Below, piece after piece: positions 42,480 through 52,142 of a stretch of DNA of 64,000 nucleotides. Below the pieces are notes generated by a model. It was not told the DNA's origin. It saw only the letters and a program-made list of their open reading frames with translations, and searched no databases. This DNA comes from Desulfobulbaceae bacterium UBA5611. Lineage in GTDB: Bacteria; Desulfobacterota; Desulfobulbia; Desulfobulbales; Desulfocapsaceae. The DNA is taken from contig DIKT01000010.1 in NCBI GenBank assembly GCA_002424635.1, positions 53,750 to 117,749 of the forward strand, read 5' to 3'. The position numbers and the translations under genes are program-made. Numbering within the stretch: position 1 is the first letter of the stretch; the number at the start of each line of letters is the position of its first letter.

Positions 42480-45398
42480 TTACAGTTCACTGATCAGGGT
42501 AAAAAGATCCCGATCTTTTTCTATCTTGCTGCGATTGCCGATAATGACCCGATGGCCGGAAGCCAGCATCCGGCTGAAGGCCGGGGCAAAGGCCTGCAGA
42601 TCGGCAACTTTAGTGGTGATAATCTCTTCGATACGCTGCTGCTTATGGGCCGGGGTAATGCCGCTCAGGAATTCATTTCTGGCTGTTGCCCCTTTAGCCG
42701 CAGAACTCTGCAGTGGATCAAAATTCCCATAGGTGCCGATCACCAGTTGTTCCAGAACCTTATCGGAGAGCTGTAGGCCTGCAACGATTTCGGGGATAGC
42801 GGCATAGCTGTCATAGGTCTTACGGACCTGTGGATCGCGATAACTGATGATGCCCAAATTACCGGTGATATGGCTGAACTGCATAAAACAACCATAGGCC
42901 CCGCCCATCTGCCTTACCGTATTCCACAGATAGTCACGGGACAGATAGTTTTTCAGCACCTCAAAGTGGCCATTATAACCAGCTCCCTTAGGCAACAGGG
43001 AACCTGCCTGCACCGCAAAGACGATCTCGGCGGAGGTAATTAAGGCCTCATGGACCGGCAGCTCCGGCAGAGATATAATCTGTCTAATCACAGGGGCTTC
43101 CGGCAAGGAAGTTACCAGGGACTGGCCGTAACGGGCAAAGGTCTCAATTTCTTCAGGATCAGCCGTTATAGCCAGGATCAGGTTGTTGCGGTTGAAAACA
43201 AGGGTAGCCATCTCTTGGAGGGCCGCCAGGAATTCCTCTTCCTTGGCCACGTAATTCCGGTCCAGTTCTTTTTCCGCCCGATAGGAAGTGACCCCGGAGA
43301 TCATCTCATTATAAGCTCCGGCAAACCCAAGATGGGAAAAGGCACGTGAGGCGGCCAGACTGTACCCTTCACTCTGAGCGCTGTGTTCTGACCAGGCCAC
43401 CTCCCGGTGGACAATTTCCTGAATGTGCGCCCTATCTTTCAAAGACAGATCGGTAAATATTTCCGTCATCAAGTGCAGGGCCCGCTCCTGGTACTCCGGC
43501 AGGCATTTCATCTGAAACCAAAGCACTGGACGCATCAGTTCGGCACAATCTAACTTACTGTAGACATTAAAAGAGTGAGAAAAATCCCCGGTACAGATGC
43601 CCAGTTCCCGGGCCAGATGGATGAAATCCATCTGGCTGGTACCGATCTCGGTCACTATGGTGGCAAAAAGATCCAACCACGGCAGTAGCCGGGCAGGCAC
43701 AGCCGAGATATCAAAGCCCATATCCACATAAGAGATATGCTCGGTGGCAAGCGCACTGACCAGTACCTGTTTACAACCAAACATCTCAACAGGCTGCACC
43801 GCATGAAATAAGAGCCGGGCTTCCAGATCATTGTGGCTCAGGTGCGGCAGCAGAGCCAGAGTGGCAGGGCTATTGGGCGTTTGTTGCTGCTGTCGCAATT
43901 CCGCTGTTCGGGCAATAAGTTCCTGCTGCTGCTCTGCGGACAAGCTCGCCGCGTAGGCCGCCAGCCGATTAGCCTCTTCTTCCTGAGCCTGGATCAGCTT
44001 GGCAGGATCAGGTCTCAGGGTGACCACCACAGTGGCTGTATTGGCCAGCAGATAGCGCTTGATTAATTCCTCAAAATAGCGCTCATTCAGGGCCTTGTGG
44101 CGGATGGTCCGGAACAGTTCCTCGATCTCCAGGGTCTCAAAAGGATCAGTGCCGTACTTAAAGGCCGGCATGGCCTTGCCGATAAGATCAAGGCCCCGCT
44201 GGGCCTTGCTCGATTCTTCCCGCACCGAGAATTCATATTTATTCAACTCCGAAAGCAGCAGATCGCGATCCAGACCGGCTCTGACCATCTCCTCTAAAGT
44301 CTCATTATACAGGGCCAGAAAAGGCTCCCGTTTATCAGGATCACTACCGACCAGATAGGTGATCATGAAGGTCTTGAAGCTGGAGGTACTCAGATAAAGG
44401 CCGCCAAAATCCTTACAAAGGCCACTGGAGACGATCTTGTTCTTCAGGGGAGAGGCATCGGAATTATAGAGGATACCGGCAATAACCTGAAAAGCGGCAT
44501 TCTCCTCCCGATTAAGCACCGTGGTGACCGCCTGGCCTACCGCCAGAAAGGTCCTGGCGGCCGTGTCGGTCGATTCGACGCCATAACTGTCTTCAATAAA
44601 GGTGATCTGGTCGATATCCCGACCGGGCTCGATTTTGGCCCTGACTCCTGGCTGTGGAAACGCCTGCAGGAAATTTTCCTGCAGATACCGCAGCTCCTCG
44701 GCCAGTGGCGCATCCCCATAGACAAAGAAGGTACTGTTGGAGGGATGGTAGTGTTCCTTGTGGAATCTACAGAAGGCCTCATGCGAGAGATTGGGGATAT
44801 CCTTAGGATCGCCGCCGGACTCATGGGCATAAGTCGAGTCGGGCATCAGGCCGCCAAAGATATGATGAAAGAGCAGCCGGATCGGGTCGGAAAAAGCGCC
44901 CTTCATCTCGTTATAGACCACGCCCTGAAACTCCAGCTCCCCATCGGCTTCCTGATGGTAATGCCAGCCTTCCTGTTCAAAGGTAGTGCGACTGAGCAGT
45001 GGATTAAAGACCACGTCGCAGTAGACATCCATGATGTTGAAATATTCTTTGAGATTACGGGTAGCAAAAGGATAATAGGTGATATCCGAGCCGGTCATGG
45101 CATTCAAAAAAGTCATGAGCCCGCCTTTGTTGATCTCGCCGAAGACATCATTGACCGGATATTTTTTGGAGCCCATCAGCACTGAATGTTCCAGGATATG
45201 GGCCACGCCGGTGGAATCCGTGGGGATGGTATTAAAGGCGACGGCAAAGGTCTTGTTGGGATCGCTATTTTTGATGGCCAGCAAAGGGCAACCAAGGACG
45301 TCATGCTCAAAGAAATAAACATCCGACTCTATCTCGGCGATCCTAACTTGTCGTTTCAGGTTAAAAGAATAATAAGATTGTCCAAGGATAAAGGTCAT
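42480..45398 (-). CDS. M16C zinc metalloprotease (presequence-protease PreP-like)
   Basis: A 972-residue protease. The inverted zinc motif is HILEHSVLMGSKKYP (His67, Glu70, His71), with the later glutamate region NEMKGAFSDP completing the site. The C-terminal halves contain the M16C-associated and inactive M16 repeats. Size and layout match PreP/Cym1 and related bacterial enzymes, which enclose and degrade short unstructured peptides. No signal peptide is seen, so it is cytoplasmic. It begins 20 bases after dtd on the same strand. The start at 45398 has no strong ribosome site, consistent with translational coupling to dtd. Confidence 0.92.
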   Translation of the reverse strand: MTFILGQSYYSFNLKRQVRIAEIESDVYFFEHDVLGCPLLAIKNSDPNKTFAVAFNTIPTDSTGVAHILEHSVLMGSKKYPVNDVFGEINKGGLMTFLNAMTGSDITYYPFATRNLKEYFNIMDVYCDVVFNPLLSRTTFEQEGWHYHQEADGELEFQGVVYNEMKGAFSDPIRLLFHHIFGGLMPDSTYAHESGGDPKDIPNLSHEAFCRFHKEHYHPSNSTFFVYGDAPLAEELRYLQENFLQAFPQPGVRAKIEPGRDIDQITFIEDSYGVESTDTAARTFLAVGQAVTTVLNREENAAFQVIAGILYNSDASPLKNKIVSSGLCKDFGGLYLSTSSFKTFMITYLVGSDPDKREPFLALYNETLEEMVRAGLDRDLLLSELNKYEFSVREESSKAQRGLDLIGKAMPAFKYGTDPFETLEIEELFRTIRHKALNERYFEELIKRYLLANTATVVVTLRPDPAKLIQAQEEEANRLAAYAASLSAEQQQELIARTAELRQQQQTPNSPATLALLPHLSHNDLEARLLFHAVQPVEMFGCKQVLVSALATEHISYVDMGFDISAVPARLLPWLDLFATIVTEIGTSQMDFIHLARELGICTGDFSHSFNVYSKLDCAELMRPVLWFQMKCLPEYQERALHLMTEIFTDLSLKDRAHIQEIVHREVAWSEHSAQSEGYSLAASRAFSHLGFAGAYNEMISGVTSYRAEKELDRNYVAKEEEFLAALQEMATLVFNRNNLILAITADPEEIETFARYGQSLVTSLPEAPVIRQIISLPELPVHEALITSAEIVFAVQAGSLLPKGAGYNGHFEVLKNYLSRDYLWNTVRQMGGAYGCFMQFSHITGNLGIISYRDPQVRKTYDSYAAIPEIVAGLQLSDKVLEQLVIGTYGNFDPLQSSAAKGATARNEFLSGITPAHKQQRIEEIITTKVADLQAFAPAFSRMLASGHRVIIGNRSKIEKDRDLFTLISEL

Positions 45399-45418
45399 AT
45401 ATTTTTTTAAAGATAATT

Positions 45419-45868
45419 TTAAAATATCTTTGCTGAATCCAGCAGCAGGGTGACCGGGCCGTCATTGACCAGTTCTACCGCCATTGCTGCCTGAAAACGG
45501 CCCGTTGCTGTCCGAATGCCTTGTTGTTGCACAGCCTTGATAAAGGCGTCATAAAGAGCTTCCGCCTGTTCCGGCCGGGCAGCTGTGGAATAGCCCGGTC
45601 TACGTCCCTGGCGGCAATCGCCATAGAGCGTGAATTGAGAAATAATAAGCATGGCGTAGCCGGTGTCGAGCAGGGAGCGATTCATTTTGCCTTGCCCGTC
45701 CGCAAAAATCCGCAGATGAATGATCTTCTCAACCAGCCATTCCAGGTCTGTCTGCTGATCATCGCGATGAATACCCAGCAGAATGACCAGCCCCTGATCA
45801 ATGGCCCCGACCAGGATCTGGTCGACTGTGACCGCCGCCCGGCTGACCCGTTGAATGACTGCCCGCAT
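45419..45868 (-). CDS. dtd: D-aminoacyl-tRNA deacylase
   Basis: A 149-residue Dtd. It begins MRAVIQRVSRAAVTVDQILV and contains the invariant active-site block MLIISQFTLYGDCRQGRRPG (SQFTLYG), with the second family motif position near VELVNDGPVTLLLDS. It removes D-amino acids, and glycine from tRNA-Ala, as a quality-control step in translation. In many homologues the C-terminal motif reads NxGPVT(L/F); here NDGPVT is kept. It is the first gene of the minus-strand unit running into the protease gene. Confidence 0.96.
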   Translation of the reverse strand: MRAVIQRVSRAAVTVDQILVGAIDQGLVILLGIHRDDQQTDLEWLVEKIIHLRIFADGQGKMNRSLLDTGYAMLIISQFTLYGDCRQGRRPGYSTAARPEQAEALYDAFIKAVQQQGIRTATGRFQAAMAVELVNDGPVTLLLDSAKIF

Positions 45869-46139
45869 GTCTTTCCCCTGTCATCCTATCAAGCTCATTC
45901 TATTGCCAAAAGATACAAGCTGACCAACGACAGCAACAAAGCCGTACCGCAAGGCCAACGGCATTAAAGCAAGATCTTGAACATTATTAAAAGCAAACAC
46001 AATACCCATAAAAATAAGGCAGTGTCAACCGGCTTACCAAAGAAATAACTGTTTTTATTTTTTGCATAAAAACAGGTGGAGAACAGGCAGGAAGCTGCTA
46101 TCATGCCTGGCCAACATCAAGTAATAAAACTGAGGGAAA

Positions 46140-47387
46140 ATGACTTCTGACAAAAAATCCATGATCAACGGTCTGTGCACCATCCATTATGGTTGGATTA
46201 TAATGGTGACCGGCACTCTCTGCATATTTGCCAGCCTGGGTCTAGGCCGCTTCTCCTTAGGCATGCTTCTGCCGGCCATGGGCCGCGACCTGCAACTCTC
46301 CTATCTTCAAATGGGCCTGATCGGTACCTTGAACTTCATCGGCTATCTGATTGCGGTGCTTCTCTGCGGCCGGCTGACCAGGCGTTTTGGCGCCCGCCGG
46401 GTAATCGCTGCGGCCCTCACCTGCAGCGGCGTTTCCATGCTGCTCATTGGCTGGGCTCCTAACCTTTATCTGATTTTTATCCTTTATCTCCTGACCGGCA
46501 TCGGCAGCGGCCTTTCCAATGTGCCCATGCTGTCCTTGATCTCCAGCTGGTTCAGCAGCAATCAACGCGGACAGGCCGCTGGTTTTGTCGCCATTGGCAG
46601 CGGTTTTGCCATCATCATGTCAGGGAAGCTGATCCCCTATCTGAACACCATTTACGACCAGGGCTGGCGGGTCAGCTGGCTGGTCCTCGGCAGCCTGGTC
46701 CTTGGTGTTGCCGTCATATGTTATCTTGTGCTCAGAAACAGCCCCCAGCAATGCGGGCTGCTACCGGTGGGGATGACCGCCGATAGGCAACCGGAGAAAG
46801 GCCGCGTTCTCTTGGTGGATGGGCCCAGGATCGGCTCGTCATTTATCCTGCGCTGTGCGGCCATTTACTTTCTGTTCGGTTTTACCTATATAATCTATGC
46901 CACTTTTATTGTGACGGCCCTGGTCCAGGATAAAGGCTTCACTGAGGCTGTGGCCGGTAACTTCTGGTCCTGGGTGGGCTTGCTCAGTCTTTTTTCCGGT
47001 CCGGTCTTCGGCATCTTTTCTGACCGCTTTGGCCGCAGGCCGGGGTTGATGCTCGTCTTTGCCATTCAGGCCATGGCTTATCTGCTGATTGCCCTTGATC
47101 TGCCAACATTCTTTCTCTATCTCTCCATTGGCCTGTATGGCATTGTACTCTGGAGCGTTCCTGCTATCATGGCTGCCTTGGTAGGTGATTATGCCGGGGC
47201 CGAGCGGGTGGCTACTCTTTTTGGCTTTGTCACCTTTATTTTTGGTCTTGGTCAGGCAAGTGGCCCTTTTCTGACCGGCATCCTCGCGGAAATATCCGGC
47301 AGCTTTGCCAGCAGCTTCCTCATGACGGCTGTGCTGGCGCTTATGGCAGTTATCTTCTCTGCTTTTTTACCAAAAAAACAACACTAA
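46140..47387 (+). CDS. Major facilitator superfamily transporter (YbfB/YjiJ-like)
   Basis: A 415-residue membrane protein with twelve hydrophobic segments. The start IHYGWIIMVTGTLCIFASLG is followed by LGRFSLGMLLPAMGRDLQLS and the MFS loop GRLTRRFGARRV between segments 2 and 3; the second half repeats it in FGIFSDRFGRRPGL. The LGRFxxGxxLP pattern is typical of the YbfB/YjiJ branch of MFS, whose substrates are mostly unknown. It stands alone on the plus strand, convergent with the MBL hydrolase gene (29-base gap). Confidence 0.87.
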   Translation: MTSDKKSMINGLCTIHYGWIIMVTGTLCIFASLGLGRFSLGMLLPAMGRDLQLSYLQMGLIGTLNFIGYLIAVLLCGRLTRRFGARRVIAAALTCSGVSMLLIGWAPNLYLIFILYLLTGIGSGLSNVPMLSLISSWFSSNQRGQAAGFVAIGSGFAIIMSGKLIPYLNTIYDQGWRVSWLVLGSLVLGVAVICYLVLRNSPQQCGLLPVGMTADRQPEKGRVLLVDGPRIGSSFILRCAAIYFLFGFTYIIYATFIVTALVQDKGFTEAVAGNFWSWVGLLSLFSGPVFGIFSDRFGRRPGLMLVFAIQAMAYLLIALDLPTFFLYLSIGLYGIVLWSVPAIMAALVGDYAGAERVATLFGFVTFIFGLGQASGPFLTGILAEISGSFASSFLMTAVLALMAVIFSAFLPKKQH

Positions 47388-47416
47388 TTATAATCTGGCT
47401 GCCTGTTGTTTCTATG

Positions 47417-48253
47417 CTAGGACCAGCGAGCAGTGATTTGGCCCTCAGCGCCAAGCTTGCAGGCACGAAGCACAGGATCATGATAAAAAGTAAACCAGGC
47501 ATCACGCTGCCGGTATTGGGCAAAATAGAGTTCCTTACAGGCAATGACCTCCAGCGGAAAATTATCATAGGCCATGACAGTAAGAGGTTGGCTATGGGCA
47601 TGGGTAGGGAAGAGATCACCCAGATGAACGGCAGTGTCACCCTGAGAACTGATTTCCACCAGCTGATGGCCCCGGGTGTGGCCGCCAGTCAGACTGACCC
47701 GGACCTCGGGACAAAGCTGATGGTCTCCCTGGATAACTTGTAACCTGCCGCTTTTTTCCAGGTGCTTGAAATTGAGTGGCCAATAACTCTCCTGGCCCCG
47801 AGGCCCCGGCAAGATCATATCCTGCCATTCGTTCTGCTGGATCAGATGAGTGGCGGCGGGAAAGGTGAGTTCCTCCTGACCATGCTCGTTCAGCATGACC
47901 ACACCACCGACGTGGTCAAAATCACCATGGGTCAGCAGCAGCAGATCAATATCCTGGCGGCTGAGTCCCAAAACTGCCAATTGGCTGAGGAGCTGCCAGG
48001 GGCCAGTCTGTAACAGGGCCTGTTCCTGGACCGTGAGCTTATTGCCAAGACCGCTATCAATCAGGATATTCAGCGACGGAGTCCTGATGAGAAGCGGATC
48101 ATTACATAAAGCAATGGTATTATCACTGGCAGGTGGGTAATAGTGCTGCCATATCATCTTGGGCACCTGGCCGAACATCGCCCCGCCATCAAGACGGAAA
48201 CTGCCGCCATTAAGCCAGTGGCATTCGCAGGTCCCAATCACCAGAGGCTTCAT
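47417..48253 (-). CDS. Metallo-beta-lactamase-fold hydrolase
   Basis: A 278-residue protein. The zinc motif is LLLLTHGDFDHVGGVVML, an HxxxDH type in which the first histidine of the classical HxHxDH is retained only as T-H-G. A further histidine lies in TGGHTRGHQLVEIS, and an Asp/His later in HLGDLFPTHAHSQ. The fold also includes IDSGLGNKL, as in quorum-quenching lactonase-like members. Cytoplasmic; substrate unknown. It lies 27 bases after the phosphodiesterase gene on the same strand. Confidence 0.82.
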   Translation of the reverse strand: MKPLVIGTCECHWLNGGSFRLDGGAMFGQVPKMIWQHYYPPASDNTIALCNDPLLIRTPSLNILIDSGLGNKLTVQEQALLQTGPWQLLSQLAVLGLSRQDIDLLLLTHGDFDHVGGVVMLNEHGQEELTFPAATHLIQQNEWQDMILPGPRGQESYWPLNFKHLEKSGRLQVIQGDHQLCPEVRVSLTGGHTRGHQLVEISSQGDTAVHLGDLFPTHAHSQPLTVMAYDNFPLEVIACKELYFAQYRQRDAWFTFYHDPVLRACKLGAEGQITARWS

Positions 48254-48280
48254 GGACAGTTCTCCGAAAAAATTATTTCT

Positions 48281-49624
48281 CTATTCCTTGCTATCAGTGA
48301 CGGGAGGAACAATCGGTTGCACCGGCTCGGGTCCTGGTACCGGCACCGGTATTGGCATAATTCCGGAAGCAGGGGCCGGCTTAAGAGTTGGCTCCGTCGC
48401 CGGGTCAGTCGGCATAACCGGTGCTGTCGGCATATCCACCGGATTGACTTCCGGCGCAACGAGAGGTGGTTCCTGCGGCTCCACCGGGGTTGAAGGCACG
48501 ACTGGATCGACTGCGGGCTGGGCCGGCAGTGCTGACTCGCTTTCCTCTTCCACGGCAGCTTCAGCGCCAGATTCGGGGGGTCTGTTCTTCAAAAACTCGA
48601 CAGCATCACCACAGTAATCGGTAAAAACACCGTCGACACCGACCTTGAAATAGAAAAAATCCAATAAGGCCTCAAAATTGGCCGCATAGGGCGGCAGTGA
48701 CTCTGGTTCCCGCCGGAAGGTATAGGGATGAACAACCATACCCAGGCTGTGGATATCACTGACCAGATCCGGACGCAGGATGTTGCCACTATCATCAACG
48801 AGCATGGCTTTGTCCAGACCGATCCCGGAGATATAGGTTGATAAAGTCCGTAAACCTGACTTACTGCTGATCCAGTCATAATTATAGTTAAACCATTCCC
48901 CCCATTGCAGAAATTTGGTCTCATGGCCGTTATTATCATCAATCAGCTGGATTAGTTTCAATGTCATCTGCTTGGCCGGCAACAGCTCATCATGGATACG
49001 CTTCAGTTCATCCGGGTCAAAACACTGCAGAAAAATCTTATCGTCTTTACTTTGATAGCCATAGTCGTGCAGGATCTGTAAAACGGCCATGGAGATGTCT
49101 TTACCTTCCTTCCGATGAAGCCATGGTTGCTTGATCTCGGGATAAATACCGATATCTCGACCCAGGGTCTTTTCCAGCCCCCTGATCAATTCCAGTTCTT
49201 CTTTAAAGGTAGGAATAGACAATTTCAGGTTTTTGTTGCTGTCGGGAAAGCGGCCACTATTGGCATAGGGCTCTTTAAGCTGCAGTTGTTTTATTTCAGC
49301 CAGCGTAAAATCAAGGGCATAAAACTTGCCATCCGGCCGCTTTCTGGCCGGAAAAAGATCAGCCACATTTGTGACCCGCTCCAGGGTGGGATCATGAAGC
49401 ACGATGATCTGATCATCTTTGGACATCACCAGGTCCTGCTCGATATAATCACTGCCCATAGCCACCGCCAGGGTGACGGAAGGCAGATTATGCTCCATCA
49501 GATAGCCGGAGGCGGCCCGATGGGCAATGACGATCTTATCGCCGGCCTGGGCCACAACGGCCATTGCTGTTAATAACACCAACAGCCAGCCGCTTGTTTT
49601 TATCAGAAGAATATTAGTATCCAT
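48281..49624 (-). CDS. glpQ: GlpQ-like glycerophosphodiester phosphodiesterase with proline-rich tail
   Basis: A 447-residue protein with a signal peptide (WLLVLLTAMAVVAQAG, cleavage near AQA). The catalytic region IVIAHRAASGYLMEHNLPS has the active-site His-Arg and is followed by DYIEQDLVMSKDDQIIVLHD, the Glu/Asp metal site of GDPDs. Periplasmic GlpQ frees glycerol-3-phosphate from glycerophosphodiesters. After the catalytic domain (to about 345) comes a tail of about 100 residues dominated by Pro, Val, Glu and Ala (e.g. PTAPVMPTDPATEPTLKPAP), far beyond the E. coli length of 358. The tail could be a linker or a wall-spanning spacer. Confidence 0.87.
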   Translation of the reverse strand: MDTNILLIKTSGWLLVLLTAMAVVAQAGDKIVIAHRAASGYLMEHNLPSVTLAVAMGSDYIEQDLVMSKDDQIIVLHDPTLERVTNVADLFPARKRPDGKFYALDFTLAEIKQLQLKEPYANSGRFPDSNKNLKLSIPTFKEELELIRGLEKTLGRDIGIYPEIKQPWLHRKEGKDISMAVLQILHDYGYQSKDDKIFLQCFDPDELKRIHDELLPAKQMTLKLIQLIDDNNGHETKFLQWGEWFNYNYDWISSKSGLRTLSTYISGIGLDKAMLVDDSGNILRPDLVSDIHSLGMVVHPYTFRREPESLPPYAANFEALLDFFYFKVGVDGVFTDYCGDAVEFLKNRPPESGAEAAVEEESESALPAQPAVDPVVPSTPVEPQEPPLVAPEVNPVDMPTAPVMPTDPATEPTLKPAPASGIMPIPVPVPGPEPVQPIVPPVTDSKE

Positions 49625-49667
49625 TCAGATCACCATCAACAATATTGAAAATTTAAGTCGGGCACAC

Positions 49668-51344
49668 TCAGACTTTGAATTTGTTCACCAGATTTTCGAG
49701 CTGCACGGCCAGCTCAGCCAAGCCTTGCGCGCTCAACTGCACTTGGCTGCTGCCTTCTCCCACCTGAGCCGATTGCTGGTTGATACCGGCAATATCACGT
49801 GTTATATCAGCAATGACCACTGTGCTCTGGGCCACATTTTCATTAACCTCGGCAATACCTTGCGAGGCCTGCGAGATGTTATTGGCAATTTCAGTCGATG
49901 CCGCCGATTGTTCTTCAACAGCTGTCGCGATACCATTGATTACATTATGGATCTCAGAAATCACGGCCGAAATTTTTTCGATATCGGCAACCGTTGTCGA
50001 GGTCGTGGTCTGCATCTCGCTGATCTGATTTTTTATATCTACCGTCGCAGCTGCCGTCTGGCGGGCCAGCTCCTTGATCTCATTGGCCACCACCGCAAAA
50101 CCTTTGCCCGCTTCCCCAGCCCTGGCCGCCTCAATGGTGGCATTTAAGGCCAGCAGGTTGGTCTGCTCCGATATTTCAGTGATGGTCTCGGTCACTTTGC
50201 CAATTTTTATGGCTGACTCACCCAAAGCCGTCATTTTCTCGGAAGTGAGCCGGGATTGGCTGACTGCCTCTTCCGAAATGGCCCGGGCTTTTTCGGCATT
50301 CTGGGCAATCTCGTTAATAGTCGAGGTCATCTCTTCGGAAGCCGAGGCCACCATATTAACATTACCTGATGACTGCTCCATCGCTGCCGCCACCGACTGG
50401 ACATTGGTGCTCATCTCCTCGGTGGCCACAGCTACCGCACTTGATTTATCAGCCGTGTCACGAGCCGACGACGATATCTGTTTAGACACTGCCGCCAGGT
50501 TATGCGACGCCGTGGTGAGTTCAGTGACACCACTGATAATATCCATGATAATAGCGCGCAGATTCTCGGTCATTTTTCTAAATGAGGAGGCTAACTGGCC
50601 AATTTCGTCTGTGGAAGAACTGACAATCCGGATATCAAGCTCTCCCTGAGCTACCTGGACGCTCTGCTTGACCAGGACGGAGGTAGGCACTGTTATTGAA
50701 CGGGCAATGAAAAAAGCCAACAAGATGGCCAAAGCCGTCAATATAACAAGAGCTATACCTATCCACAGCATAGTCTTGTGCATCTGGCTATCAACATCAT
50801 CGATATAAACCCCGGTACCGATGATCCAGCCCCAGGAGGGATACAACTCCACGTAAGATATTTTCGGGACCGGTTTGCTATCGCCCGGCTTCGCCCAGGC
50901 ATATTCGACAAAACCCTTACCCTTGCTCTTACTTATTTGGACCATCTCTCTGAACAGAAACTTACCATTAGGATCCTTATTGTCAGTTAAGTCCTGGCCG
51001 TTTAACTGCGGCTGTGTCGGATGCATGATCATCCTCGGAGTCAGGTCGTTGATCCAGAGATAATCCTTTTCATTGTATCGAAGAGCAGCAATCTGGGTGG
51101 CGGCCTGTTTTTGGGCCTCCTCTTGGGAGAGCGTGCCGGCCTTAACCTGTTTTTCGTATGATGCCACCACACTGATGGCCACTTGGACCAGATTACTAAC
51201 GGTGGCCTGTTTCTCCTTCATGATCAGTTCACGAATAAATGGTACCAGTCCCAACAGCGTAGCCAGCACCAAAACCAGCAAGGTCAGAAATGACAAACTC
51301 ATGATTTTTGAAAAAATGTTCCAGTCCTTAAAAGCCTTGATCAT
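49668..51344 (-). CDS. Methyl-accepting chemotaxis protein with single-Cache sensor
   Basis: The start at 51344 is supported by AGGAG eight bases upstream; the frame opens 18 codons earlier. 558 residues: membrane segment about 15-40, a periplasmic sCache_2-type domain with YLWINDLTPRMIMHPTQPQL and LYPSWGWIIGTGVYIDD, a second membrane segment about 190-215, HAMP, and the MCP signalling domain with the tip EQTNLLALNATIEAARAGEA. sCache_2 domains often bind small carboxylates. It lies downstream of a hemerythrin gene on the same strand (88-base gap), so the two may form an operon controlled by the Fur-like box. Confidence 0.92.
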   Translation of the reverse strand: MIKAFKDWNIFSKIMSLSFLTLLVLVLATLLGLVPFIRELIMKEKQATVSNLVQVAISVVASYEKQVKAGTLSQEEAQKQAATQIAALRYNEKDYLWINDLTPRMIMHPTQPQLNGQDLTDNKDPNGKFLFREMVQISKSKGKGFVEYAWAKPGDSKPVPKISYVELYPSWGWIIGTGVYIDDVDSQMHKTMLWIGIALVILTALAILLAFFIARSITVPTSVLVKQSVQVAQGELDIRIVSSSTDEIGQLASSFRKMTENLRAIIMDIISGVTELTTASHNLAAVSKQISSSARDTADKSSAVAVATEEMSTNVQSVAAAMEQSSGNVNMVASASEEMTSTINEIAQNAEKARAISEEAVSQSRLTSEKMTALGESAIKIGKVTETITEISEQTNLLALNATIEAARAGEAGKGFAVVANEIKELARQTAAATVDIKNQISEMQTTTSTTVADIEKISAVISEIHNVINGIATAVEEQSAASTEIANNISQASQGIAEVNENVAQSTVVIADITRDIAGINQQSAQVGEGSSQVQLSAQGLAELAVQLENLVNKFKV

Positions 51345-51432
51345 CAAACACTCTCCTGTACGTTGAGCAATGGTTACATAATTATTAACTTCTATCACAA
51401 TGCTGAGTATTTTAAAAAGGGACCTTGTGAAA

Positions 51433-51846
51433 TCAGCCCTGGCTTTGGCTTATCAAGGCACAATATTTCTGATCTTCATGCAGGATATGATGCTGCAGCC
51501 AGTTTTTGAGGACAGACACCAGCTCGGAGCTCAGAACCAGCTGGCCATTCCGCAACTGCCTGCCATAACCATAGAGCTGATCATCAAAGTCTGTATGCAG
51601 CCTCTTGTGGACCACCAGGTCCGGGTAATTGATCTCCTTCAGATACTGCTCTTCCTGGCGGAAATGATAATTGGCATAGTCCTGCATGGCCTGAAGGGCA
51701 TCTGCCGCCGCTGTGGCCAAGTCTCCGCTGCCTCCTGTGAGCAGGTCACGATCCAGCTTGTTATAGATGGCAATCCACTCCTGATGCTGGGCGTCGATAA
51801 TATCGTTGTTAACACTGTACGAATCGTTCCATGTGATCTGCGCCAT
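51433..51846 (-). CDS. Bacteriohemerythrin
   Basis: A 137-residue hemerythrin with the diiron ligands of the family: DAQHQEW (helix A), HFRQEEQYL (helix B His and Glu), VVHKRLHTDF (helix C), and LQHHILHEDQKY (helix D His and Asp). It binds oxygen reversibly at a non-heme diiron centre, used for oxygen sensing, storage or delivery. AAGGA eight bases before the ATG gives a good ribosome site. The gene lies upstream of a chemoreceptor and behind a Fur-like box, suggesting iron-responsive oxygen sensing. Confidence 0.95.
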   Translation of the reverse strand: MAQITWNDSYSVNNDIIDAQHQEWIAIYNKLDRDLLTGGSGDLATAAADALQAMQDYANYHFRQEEQYLKEINYPDLVVHKRLHTDFDDQLYGYGRQLRNGQLVLSSELVSVLKNWLQHHILHEDQKYCALISQSQG

Positions 51847-51916
51847 ACAAAAAATTCCTTGGTCAAGTTTTTCCTCTCCGGCCAGCCTGCTGACAAGCTG
51901 ACGGTAAGAGCTTAAT

Positions 51917-51935
51917 AAAAATGATTATCATAATT
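51917..51935 (-). promoter_or_regulatory. Fur-like box upstream of the hemerythrin gene
   Basis: The minus strand reads AATTATGATAATCATTTTT. The core ATGATAATCAT matches the E. coli Fur box exactly and 15 of 19 positions agree with GATAATGATAATCATTATC by my count. It lies about 71 bases before the hemerythrin start, within a likely promoter region, consistent with iron-dependent control of an iron protein. Confidence 0.5.
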
Positions 51936-52142
51936 TATTCAGGAGCCGACTTCAACGATTAATAAAGGCCCAGGTGTCGGATGAGCGGCCTACCCTGCTA
52001 GGGTCATCTGGCTCAATGTCAGAGGCCGGTAGGTGCTCTTTGTCGAGAATAACTGCTTCGCGGCAATCTGTATGATCTCTGCCGAGCGCTACCGGGATAT
52101 AGCTGGAAAGTTGCATGTCTTGGGAGGGCATACGGGTATGTC
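51936..52142. other. Intergenic stretch, no gene seen
   Basis: About 200 bases between the Fur-like box and the tandem repeats. Frames overlapping it have no coding character. It contains short palindromic pieces (e.g. CCTACCCTGCTAGGG) but no match to the repeat families was noticed. Confidence 0.4.
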
